Below are positions 7,193-13,774 of a stretch of 14,823 nucleotides of DNA, one piece after another. The stretch is taken from assembly GCA_027460605.1 (NCBI GenBank), contig JAPZAN010000112.1, forward strand, positions 1-14,823. Reading direction: 5' to 3'. This stretch comes from Candidatus Methanoperedens sp. (GTDB lineage: Archaea; Halobacteriota; Methanosarcinia; Methanosarcinales; Methanoperedenaceae). The stretch's first letter is position 1; each line of letters begins with the position of its first letter. The position numbers and the translations under genes were made by a program. The notes below the pieces were generated by a model that did no database searches, was not told the origin of the DNA, and worked only from the letters and a program-made list of their open reading frames with translations.

Positions 7193-7813
7193 TTAGGGTT
7201 TCTCCGCCACTGCCGAAATCATATGCCTCGTATAATTTTTCCCCCTAAACCTCTTTTCTTTGCGTGATTCAATAATATTACATGAAAACTTTCCCAACAG
7301 CCCCTCCAATTCACTCTTGCTAAAATAGTGATATACAATGCCATTTTTCCTGGAAAAAGTATTGCGCTCCACCTCGCTCCCACCGAACCGCATATCCTCT
7401 TCGCCAAGCACCTCGATAAACAACAGCCCCCCTTTTCTCAAGAGCCGCCAGAATTCGCTTATCGCAGCCTCTCTTTCTTTCAATAAAAGATGCTGCAGGA
7501 CGCCGTAACACCAGATAACATCAAAAGATGAATCCGAAAAAGGCATCTGGTAAACATTTGCAGCCAGAAGCCCGACATCAAGTTTCCGGCTTGCGATGCT
7601 TTTTCCTGCCATTTTCAAAGCATTGAGTGATACATCCACAGCAACCACATCAAACCCGCGCATCCTCAAAGGTATGGCGAACTTTCCGCTCCCGCATCCC
7701 GCGTCCAGCAAACGCCCTGTTTTACAGGAGGAATCAAGAAGCTCAAGTGAATAATGTCCTTTCCATATACTTCTTTTATATTCGCCATTCCAGGCTTTGA
7801 TGTGTTCAATCAT
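7193..7813 (-). CDS. class I SAM-dependent methyltransferase
   Basis: A 206-residue Rossmann-fold methyltransferase. Motif I is LLDAGCGSGKFA (residues 35-46), the acidic residue ending strand 2 is Asp60 in VVAVDVS, the motif II region is QMPFSDSSFDVIWCYGVLQH (89-108) and the following strand is RLLRKGGLLFIEV. These are the SAM-binding features of the ubiE/type-11 group, so SAM binding is secure. The substrate cannot be told: this group includes methylases of small molecules, quinones and proteins. It stands alone on the minus strand, divergent from thiDN with only 65 bases to the thiDN ATG. The start gives a normal short N-terminal helix. A TATA-like stretch shared with thiDN lies about 37-46 bases upstream. 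Confidence 0.85.
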   Translation of the reverse strand: MIEHIKAWNGEYKRSIWKGHYSLELLDSSCKTGRLLDAGCGSGKFAIPLRMRGFDVVAVDVSLNALKMAGKSIASRKLDVGLLAANVYQMPFSDSSFDVIWCYGVLQHLLLKEREAAISEFWRLLRKGGLLFIEVLGEEDMRFGGSEVERNTFSRKNGIVYHYFSKSELEGLLGKFSCNIIESRKEKRFRGKNYTRHMISAVAEKP

Positions 7814-7844
7814 AAATTTAAGAACTCACTTCATTTTAACTGGA

Positions 7845-7860
7845 ACTATTATAATATATG
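7845..7860. promoter_or_regulatory. shared divergent TATA region for thiDN and the methyltransferase
   Basis: TATTATAATATAT at about 7847-7859 reads as a TATA box on both strands. On the + strand its centre is about 26 bases ahead of the ATG at 7879, predicting a leaderless thiDN mRNA. On the minus strand it would give a short leader before the methyltransferase ATG at 7813. No other box is obvious in this tight gap. Confidence 0.45.
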
Positions 7861-7878
7861 CTGACCATTATTTGCAGG

Positions 7879-9198
7879 ATGAAAACAGTATTAACTATTG
7901 CAGGTGTGGACTCAGGCGGAGGCGCAGGCGTAGCAGCGGATTTAAAGACATTTGCAGCGCTGGGCGTTCATGGAACCTGTGTAATCACTTCTGTTACAGC
8001 CCAGAACACAAGAGGCGTCAAGAATTCTTTTGACATTCCTGTGGAGTTCATTAAGGAGCAGTTCGATGCTGTGGTCAGCGATATCAGGATAGATTATGTT
8101 AAAACCGGGATGCTATCTTCGCCTGATATTGTGAGAGCTGTCGCAAGCCTGGTAAAAAAGCATAAACTTCCGCTCGTCATCGACCCGGTAATGGTGGCAG
8201 AGGCCGGGGGGAAACTACTCAGGGACGAGGCAGTTGCAGTTTTAATTGAAGAACTTTTACCTCTTGCCTCGGTAATAACGCCGAATGTTTTCGAGGCAGA
8301 GCGGTTATCCGGCTTAAAAATAAAGGATATAAAAGGTGCTGAAAAAGCTGCCAGGAAAATCCATGAACTCGGCGCAAAAGCAGTAATAGTAACAGGAGGA
8401 CATCTCCAGGGAACCGATGTTCTTTATGCAGATGACGGATTCACTCATATCAAAGGAAAATTATTGAAAGGAGGCACCCATGGCTCAGGCTGCACGCACT
8501 CAGCCGCGCTCACGGCAGAGCTTGCCAGAGGAACACCTCTTATTGAAGCCGCCCGAAGCGCCAAGAAATTTGTTGAGCATGCAATAACCGCAAGTGAAAA
8601 AATTGGCGGCGGCGCTGCGCCTGTGAACCAGCTAGGGTATTTACTGGCAGAATCTGAAAGATACAATGTATTGAAGAATGTGGAGGAAGCTGTCGGGCAG
8701 ATTGAAGATAAAATGGCAGCCGGACTTATCCCTGAAGTTGGATGCAATATCGCAATGGGGATATCAAATGCATCCCTGGTTTCGGATGTTGCTGCTGTTT
8801 CCGGAAGGATTGTGAGGTTAAAAGGTTCGCCTCACGCTGTAGGTTGTGTAGCTTTCGGCGCAAGCAGCCATATAGCAAGGATTGTCTTGACAGCGATGCA
8901 GTTTGACGGCACAATGAGAGCGGCGATGAATATCCGCTATTCCAAGGAGGCGCTTGCAGCATGTAAAGAACTTGGATTGCGCATCGCGTCGTTCTCGCGG
9001 AAAGACGAACCGGAAGGGGTTTCAACTATGGAATGGGGAGTGGCTGAAGCTATAAAAAAGGTGGGCAGGGTTCCTGATATCATTTATGATAAAGGGGATG
9101 TCGGGAAGGAGGCGATGATAAGGCTTCTGGGAAAAGATGCTATTGAGGTTGCACGCAAGACTATTGATATATCGGGCGCGATGCTGGAAAAAAAGTAA
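7879..9198 (+). CDS. thiDN: bifunctional HMP kinase/HMP-phosphate kinase - thiamine-phosphate synthase (ThiD-ThiN fusion)
   Basis: The protein makes thiamine phosphate: the ThiD half phosphorylates hydroxymethylpyrimidine twice and the ThiN half condenses it with the thiazole phosphate, replacing ThiE in archaea. Residues about 1-255 are ThiD, with VLTIAGVDSGGGAGVAADLK at the N terminus, PLVIDPVMVAEAG (98-110) and the anion-hole/catalytic cysteine region GGTHGSGCTHSAAL (198-211). Residues about 262-435 are ThiN, with GCNIAMGISNA, RIVRLKGSPHAVGCVAFGAS and MRAAMNIRYS. An ATG at 7858 would add seven residues, but the family start and the TATA spacing both favour the ATG at 7879. The length of 439 fits archaeal fusions. 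No riboswitch was seen upstream. Confidence 0.95.
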   Translation: MKTVLTIAGVDSGGGAGVAADLKTFAALGVHGTCVITSVTAQNTRGVKNSFDIPVEFIKEQFDAVVSDIRIDYVKTGMLSSPDIVRAVASLVKKHKLPLVIDPVMVAEAGGKLLRDEAVAVLIEELLPLASVITPNVFEAERLSGLKIKDIKGAEKAARKIHELGAKAVIVTGGHLQGTDVLYADDGFTHIKGKLLKGGTHGSGCTHSAALTAELARGTPLIEAARSAKKFVEHAITASEKIGGGAAPVNQLGYLLAESERYNVLKNVEEAVGQIEDKMAAGLIPEVGCNIAMGISNASLVSDVAAVSGRIVRLKGSPHAVGCVAFGASSHIARIVLTAMQFDGTMRAAMNIRYSKEALAACKELGLRIASFSRKDEPEGVSTMEWGVAEAIKKVGRVPDIIYDKGDVGKEAMIRLLGKDAIEVARKTIDISGAMLEKK

Positions 9199-9216
9199 CC
9201 ACCCGTCACTAATAAC

Positions 9217-9269
9217 ATCGTAATATATATACTCCATACAAGAAATGACAGCACAAGGAATGAAAAATT
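9217..9269 (+). promoter_or_regulatory. putative trxB promoter and ribosome binding site
   Basis: AATATATATA at 9222-9231 is a TATA candidate that predicts a start near 9250. AAGGA at 9255-9259 lies ten bases before the ATG at 9270. Confidence 0.4.
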
Positions 9270-10026
9270 ATGGTATATGATGTTGTTATTATCGGAGGCG
9301 GACCCGCAGGCCTCACAGCGGGAATATACGTAAAGCGTGCAATGTTGAACGCGCTGCTGCTTGAAAAAATGGGAGTTGGCGGGCAGATAATCGTTACAGA
9401 CCTTGTGGAGAACTTCCCGGGTTTCCTTGAAATCTCCGGTGGAGACCTCGCGAGGAAATTCGAGGAACACGCCCTTAAATTCGGGCTTGAAATGAAAGGT
9501 ATGGTTGAGGTCAGCGGGATTGAAGACAGGGGGGCAACAAAAATCGTGAAAACACACGAAGGGGATTTTGAGACAAAAACCGTGATAATAGCCACGGGCA
9601 CCACGCCTAAAAAATTAGGTGCCAAAGGAGAGCTTAATTTAATAGGGAGAGGCGTCTCGTATTGCGCTACCTGCGATGGCTTTTTTTTCAGGGATAAGCT
9701 TTGTCTGGGATTCCGTGGTGGAAGAAATAGCAGGCGAGAAGGTAGTCGGGAAAGTGATAATCAGGAACGTAAAGACAAATGTGCTCTCCGAAATAAAAAC
9801 AGACGGGGTTTTCATATATGTAGGACTTATTCCCAACACCGCATTTGCAAATGTAAAAAAGGACGAGCGTGGTTTTATTGTAGTAAATGATAAAATGGAA
9901 ACCTCGGCAAAGGGAATTTTCACTGCCGGCGACTGCAGGGTCACTCCCCTGCGCCAGATAGCTACAGCAGTAGGCGATGGGGCAATCGCCGCTGTTTCTG
10001 CTGAAAGGTATATTGAGGGATTATAG
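9270..10026 (+). pseudogene. trxB: thioredoxin reductase, internal out-of-frame deletion
   Basis: Normally an NADPH-dependent FAD enzyme of about 300 residues that reduces thioredoxin. The first part is intact: VVIIGGGPAG FAD motif (residues 5-14), GGQIIVTDLVENFPGF, ATG motif at 108-110 and the redox CATC (132-135) followed by DGFFFRDK. The frame then breaks at about 9691-9700. The remainder continues in another frame from ISFVWDSVVEEIAG through GVFIYVGLIPN and the FAD motif GIFTAGDCR to the TAG at 10024-10026. About 50 residues are missing, which is where the GGGxSA and HRRD NADPH-binding motifs belong. Read without correction, a 206-residue product with a random tail would result. A real deletion or an assembly error are both possible. 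Confidence 0.85.
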
Positions 10027-10036
10027 ACCAGGCATA

Positions 10037-10504
10037 ATGAATACGGAAGAATCGGTTAAGCTTGACGATTATATTTCCCTGGAAGAACGGGAACATTTAC
10101 TTAACGGGCTGCATAGATATCTCATATGGGTAGGCGAGAAAGTTCCGGATGAAGTTATGGTGAATGGGAAAAACATAAAACTTCATGAACTCATCTGGCG
10201 ATGCATTCATAAAAAAGAGCTTTCGGAGCAGGAAAAAGCTCGCCTTCTGGAACTTGTGAATTTACTTGAAACAAAAGCAAAACGTGATGAGGAGGTCCTT
10301 TCGAAAACCCTTCTCACACGCGAGGAGGCAAAACGATTATACAACGAGATTGCAAGTTTCATCCGCGCTATCATGGATTTAAGGGACTGCGAAGCCGGCA
10401 GGGTCAGATTAACAGAGTCAAAAGATGAAATAAAACAGAAAGTCGATGATGCACGCAGGTGGGTCGGTTTTTTGAAAAACGTGGGCAAGAAAGACAGTTT
10501 ATAA
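10037..10504 (+). CDS. DUF5788-like protein of unknown function
   Basis: A 155-residue soluble, largely helical and charged protein. The pattern resembles the archaeal family DUF5788 as I remember it. It has a start with ISLEEREHLLNGLHRYL, then GEKVPDEVMVNGKNIKLHEL, a Glu/Lys-rich helical middle and a REEAKRLYNEIASFIRAIMDL-like segment (for example EIASFIRAIMDLRDCEAGRV). The end is DDARRWVGFLKNVGKK. The start at 10037 was chosen because an upstream in-frame alternative at 9977 would overlap trxB by 50 bases and does not fit the family. It follows trxB after ten bases, suggesting co-transcription. Its stop directly abuts the stop of the convergent acetyltransferase gene. The function is unknown. 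Confidence 0.75.
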   Translation: MNTEESVKLDDYISLEEREHLLNGLHRYLIWVGEKVPDEVMVNGKNIKLHELIWRCIHKKELSEQEKARLLELVNLLETKAKRDEEVLSKTLLTREEAKRLYNEIASFIRAIMDLRDCEAGRVRLTESKDEIKQKVDDARRWVGFLKNVGKKDSL

Positions 10505-10942
10505 TCATTTTATTTCAAGTTTCATCAAACATGCATTCTCAGCATCATTATAGTATTTTTCTTTTATTCCAATCTGGCTGAACCGATGCCTTGCATAGAA
10601 TCTTCTTGCCTTAACATTGCCCGAACGCACTTCAAGAATAATCTCGACAACTCCCATACTTCGGAAAATCTCGATAATCTCTTTTAAAAGGCTACCGCCC
10701 ACGTTCCTATTCTGGTACGAGGGGTGTACGGCAAGAGAAAAAACGCGGCCTACTCCCTCTTTTGCCAGGAACCCTGCAACGTAGCCCACCACGAAACCGT
10801 TAATTTCAGCGACAATAAAAGTTTCAGGATAGGTCTCATAAAACTGCATATAAAGGTAAGGGTCATGCTCATTAAAGACCTTCCTTTCAATATCAATGAC
10901 CCACTGGAAATCCTGGGGCTGGAATTTTCGTATGATAATCAA
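10505..10942 (-). CDS. GNAT-family N-acetyltransferase, RimI-like
   Basis: A 145-residue acetyl-CoA-dependent acetyltransferase. VFSLAVHPSYQNRNVGGSLL (residues 67-86) is motif A, which binds acetyl-CoA; the usual first Gly of Q-x-x-G-x-G is Asn80 here. LEVRSGNVKARRFYARHRF (103-121) and KEKYYNDAENACLM are typical of RimI/archaeal NAT (Ard1-like) enzymes, which acetylate protein N termini, so that is the likely role. The start codon is TTG at 10942-10940, supported by GGTGA four bases upstream, a perfect match to part of the anti-Shine-Dalgarno complement. The gene is divergent from truD and ends without a spacer against the stop of the DUF5788-like gene. Confidence 0.85.
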   Translation of the reverse strand: MIIIRKFQPQDFQWVIDIERKVFNEHDPYLYMQFYETYPETFIVAEINGFVVGYVAGFLAKEGVGRVFSLAVHPSYQNRNVGGSLLKEIIEIFRSMGVVEIILEVRSGNVKARRFYARHRFSQIGIKEKYYNDAENACLMKLEIK

Positions 10943-10983
10943 TCTGTCACCGTTATTAACCGCTGATGTCTAAAAGCGCATAG

Positions 10984-11047
10984 GGTTATATTAATCATGT
11001 ATATATATGCACCTGATTATGATTCATTCAATACATTTTTACGGGGG
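10984..11047. promoter_or_regulatory. divergent rimI-like/truD promoter region
   Basis: An AT-rich core holds a + strand TATA candidate ATATATAT at about 11000-11008, predicting truD transcription from near 11030. A minus-strand candidate at 10995-10986 (ATTAATATAA) serves the acetyltransferase. GGGGG at 11043-11047 is a strong ribosome binding site for truD, eight bases before the ATT at 11056. Confidence 0.45.
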
Positions 11048-11055
11048 TTGTTATT

Positions 11056-12342
11056 ATTGTTCAGGATAATACGATAGGCATCGGCTTATACTATACCAAA
11101 ACTCAGGGAATTGGCGGGGTCATCCGGCAGCAAATCGAGGATTTCCAGGTAGAGGAACTCACAAACAGGATTGAAACCGCAAACGGGAACTACCTGATTG
11201 CAGAACTCACGAAAAAAAACTGGGATATCCATCATCTTGTCCACGACCTTGCGCGGATATTGAGGATAAGCCAGCAGAGGTTCGGCTGGGCCGGGACCAA
11301 GGATAAGCGCGCCCTCACAAAACAGAAAATAAGTATCTGGGATATAAGCGAAGAGGATTTATCGCGCATCAGTTTAAAGGATGTGGAGTTTAGGTCACTC
11401 GGCCGCTCAAATAAAAAAATAAGCCTCGGAGACCTCTGGGGGAATCGCTTTAAAATAACAATACGAGATATCGGGCTTTCACAGGATGAGACACTTTCAC
11501 GGGTAAAAGCCATAACGCAGGAGCTTCTGCGGGGCGCGCCGAATTTCTTTGGGGTGCAGAGGTTCGGTGAGCTGCGCCCGGTGACGCATGTGGTGGGCGA
11601 AGCTATCGCGCGGGGTAATTTCAGGGATGCGGCGCTTACATATATAGCAAGAGCCTTTCCTGATGAATCAGAAGAAATTAAAAAAGCGCGCCGGTTTGTA
11701 CAGGATACGGGCGACTATAAAGAGGGACTGAATCTGTACCCTTTGCGTCTCCAGTTCGAGAGGGCTATGATGAACCACCTGATTGCGTATCCTGATGATT
11801 ATACAGGGGCTTTTAAAAAATTGTCCCCGAAATTACAGGCAATGTTCCTGCACGCGTACCAATCCTATATCTTCAATATTATCCTGAGCCGCCGGATTGC
11901 ATCCGGGCTGTCGATACATGAGGCATATGACGGGGACATCGTGTGTTTTAAGAACGAAATGGGTTTGCCTGATACTTCGCGGCTCCAGAAGGTCACGAAG
12001 GATAACCTGGATGGGATAAATAATCTCATTAACAGGGGACGTGCTTTTGCCACTGCGCCGCTTGTGGGGTATGAAACCCAGTTCGCAGAAGGCGCGCCGG
12101 GTGAGATTGAGCGGGCTGTGGTGAGAGAGTTAAATGTCGAGCCTGAGGGTTTCAAAGTCCCTGCCATGCCTGAATTGTCGTCAAGAGGATTGCGCAGGGA
12201 GATTATTTTGTCTTTCAAGCCTGAATTCAGTGTTGCAGAGGATGATGTTAATGCTGGGAAGATTAAAGTCACGCTTGAGTTCTCTTTGCAGAAAGGCAGT
12301 TATGCGACCACGGTTTTAAGGGAGTATATGAAAAAACTTTAG
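11056..12342 (+). CDS. truD: tRNA pseudouridine(13) synthase TruD
   Basis: This enzyme converts U13 of tRNA to pseudouridine. The catalytic Asp is in WAGTKDKRA (Asp83 if counted from 11056), the second motif is NFFGVQRFGELRPVTHVVGE, and the TRUD insertion domain and C-terminal part are present up to SYATTVLREYMKKL. The frame is open without ATG, GTG or TTG from a TGA at 11020-11022 up to a TTG at 11260. Starting at 11260 would remove about 68 conserved residues, including IGIGLYYTKTQGIGGVIRQ and EDFQVEELTNR. Archaeal TruD proteins normally begin about eight residues before that first motif, where ATT at 11053 or 11056 follows a GGGGG ribosome binding site. I annotate ATT 11056, giving 428 residues, the normal length. 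The start is uncertain; the identity is not. Confidence 0.88.
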   Translation: MVQDNTIGIGLYYTKTQGIGGVIRQQIEDFQVEELTNRIETANGNYLIAELTKKNWDIHHLVHDLARILRISQQRFGWAGTKDKRALTKQKISIWDISEEDLSRISLKDVEFRSLGRSNKKISLGDLWGNRFKITIRDIGLSQDETLSRVKAITQELLRGAPNFFGVQRFGELRPVTHVVGEAIARGNFRDAALTYIARAFPDESEEIKKARRFVQDTGDYKEGLNLYPLRLQFERAMMNHLIAYPDDYTGAFKKLSPKLQAMFLHAYQSYIFNIILSRRIASGLSIHEAYDGDIVCFKNEMGLPDTSRLQKVTKDNLDGINNLINRGRAFATAPLVGYETQFAEGAPGEIERAVVRELNVEPEGFKVPAMPELSSRGLRREIILSFKPEFSVAEDDVNAGKIKVTLEFSLQKGSYATTVLREYMKKL

Positions 12343-12358
12343 GAAAGTTTTATAAAAA
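12342..12358 (+). promoter_or_regulatory. strong BRE/TATA promoter overlapping the truD stop
   Basis: GGAAAGTTTTATAAAA starts on the last base of the truD stop codon and is close to the ideal archaeal BRE plus TATA arrangement. Transcription would begin near 12378, inside the leader region of purA. It would make a purA mRNA with a leader of about 105 bases or a separate short RNA. Confidence 0.5.
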
Positions 12359-12361
12359 CAA

Positions 12362-12436
12362 GGGGTATGCTTCGCATACTCCAACACGCCCTCCGATGAG
12401 TGACGCAGGACATCATAAAGGGCGTAACACTTTATG
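12362..12436 (+). promoter_or_regulatory. structured purA leader with alternative hairpins
   Basis: Three inverted repeats are visible. GGGGTATGC/GCATACTCC (12362-12370 with 12374-12382) is a tight nine-pair stem with one G-T wobble and a three-base loop. ACGCCCT/AGGGCGT (12386-12392 with 12419-12425) is a seven-pair stem. CATAAAG/CTTTATG (12414-12420 with 12430-12436) is a second seven-pair stem. The last two share bases 12419-12420 and the loop of the last holds most of AGGGCGT, so they exclude each other, as in an RNA switch. The function is inferred. The first hairpin may instead be a truD transcript end. Confidence 0.4.
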
Positions 12437-12443
12437 AATAAAT

Positions 12444-12483
12444 AAACTTATCATATTTCCCGCTAAAACGAGACTGATATAAC
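12444..12483 (+). promoter_or_regulatory. possible proximal purA promoter
   Basis: ACTTATCATATTT at about 12446-12458 is a weaker TATA candidate. Its spacing predicts an almost leaderless purA mRNA, and no ribosome binding site precedes the purA ATG, which agrees with a leaderless start. Confidence 0.35.
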
Positions 12484-13749
12484 ATGTTCACCATAATCAC
12501 AGGCGCTCAGTTCGGGGACGAAGGCAAAGGCAAAATCGTGGATATGCTGGCATCGCAATACGATATTGTGGCGCGCTTCCAGGGCGGTGATAACGCCGGG
12601 CATACTGTTGTGGCTGAAGGAAAAACCTACAAACTGCATCTCATCCCATCAGGAGTGCTTTTCGACGCCCGCCTGCTCATAGGCCCCGGCACTGTCATGA
12701 ACCCCAAGATTCTCATGGATGAAATAGCCATGCTTGCAGAAAATGGCGTGGAAGTGACGCCATCCAGGCTCGGTATAGACGCAAAGACAAGCATCATAAT
12801 GCCCTATCATGTGGCGCTTGACACCCTGCGTGAATCAAAACGCGCTGTGAAAATCGGGACAACGAGCAGGGGAATCGGTTTTGCTTATATCGATAAAGTG
12901 GGACGCGATGAGATACAGATGGCAGACATAGCGGATGAAAACAGGTTCAGGAAGCGGCTTCTGGAAATTGCCCCGCAAAAGGAAAATGCCATAAAAGAAC
13001 TGGGCGGAGACATGAAAATTGCACGCTCTGAGGTCGATGAATACATAGAAATCGGAAAGAAATTAAAACCGTATATCACCGACGTATCAAAAGAGATAAA
13101 TCTTGCATTAAAACACGGGAAAAACATTCTTGCTGAAGGGGCGCAGGGAACGCATCTTGATATCATACACGGCACGCAAAAATTCGTCACATCATCAAGC
13201 ACTGTCGCGGGTTCCGCCTGTGCATCGCTCGGAGTCGGCCCGAAAAAAGTGGATAAGGTAATCGGCGTCATCAAAGCTTATATTACGCGCGTTGGAGAAG
13301 GCCCTCTTCCCACAGAGCAGAAAAACGAAGTCGGCGAGCACCTGCGTGAAAAAGGCCGGGAATTCGGCACAACCACGGGAAGACCCCGGAGATGCGGCTG
13401 GTTTGACCTTCCGCTTGCAGGGAAATCCATCAACCTCAACGGCTATACCGGCTTGGCTCTCACCAAACTTGATGTCCTTTCAGGGCTTAACCCTTTGAAA
13501 CTATGCATAGGATATGAAATTGATGGAAAACAGCTTGATTACCCGCCTGAACTTTCCGATGATATCGCCCGCTGCAAACCCATATACATTGACCTGCCCG
13601 GATGGAAGGAGGATATTTCAGGGGCTGAAAGTTTTCAAAACCTTCCCGAAAATGCCAGGCTGTACATTGAATTGCTTGAAGAATTGATGGGCGTGGAAAT
13701 AGAATATGTGTCCGTCGGACCGGGACGAAAGCAAACTTTTATGAAATAA
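12484..13749 (+). CDS. purA: adenylosuccinate synthetase
   Basis: This enzyme converts IMP and aspartate to adenylosuccinate using GTP, the first step from IMP to AMP. The N-terminal GTP-binding/catalytic loop is GAQFGDEGKGK with catalytic Asp12. His40 in GGDNAGHT is the second catalytic residue. GTTSRGIGFAY (125-135) is the IMP-binding loop; the family usually has Pro where Phe133 stands here. EGAQGTHLDI (218-227), TRVGEGPLPTE (268-278) and TTTGRPRR (296-303) follow. The length of 421 is normal. The ATG start fits the family N terminus. It is followed after 25 bases by the Cdc48-type gene on the same strand. The motif variant is unusual but the rest of the enzyme looks intact. Confidence 0.95.
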   Translation: MFTIITGAQFGDEGKGKIVDMLASQYDIVARFQGGDNAGHTVVAEGKTYKLHLIPSGVLFDARLLIGPGTVMNPKILMDEIAMLAENGVEVTPSRLGIDAKTSIIMPYHVALDTLRESKRAVKIGTTSRGIGFAYIDKVGRDEIQMADIADENRFRKRLLEIAPQKENAIKELGGDMKIARSEVDEYIEIGKKLKPYITDVSKEINLALKHGKNILAEGAQGTHLDIIHGTQKFVTSSSTVAGSACASLGVGPKKVDKVIGVIKAYITRVGEGPLPTEQKNEVGEHLREKGREFGTTTGRPRRCGWFDLPLAGKSINLNGYTGLALTKLDVLSGLNPLKLCIGYEIDGKQLDYPPELSDDIARCKPIYIDLPGWKEDISGAESFQNLPENARLYIELLEELMGVEIEYVSVGPGRKQTFMK

Positions 13750-13774
13750 GGGCAGAATATAATATAGGGGTATC

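Noticed and set aside
7814..7878. Thiamine pyrophosphate riboswitch upstream of thiDN
   Set aside because: The gap is only 65 bases to a divergent gene, contains no TPP-box motifs, and the mRNA is probably leaderless.
9977..10036. Earlier start for the DUF5788-like gene
   Set aside because: It would overlap the end of trxB by 50 bases and add residues outside the family pattern. The ATG at 10037 fits the usual gene arrangement.
11260..11262. TTG start for truD
   Set aside because: It would discard conserved N-terminal motifs that are clearly encoded without interruption upstream.
12394..12476. C/D box small RNA in the truD-purA gap
   Set aside because: Only an imperfect C box (CGATGAG) and a distant CTGA are present. 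The spacing is too long and no internal C'/D' boxes were seen.
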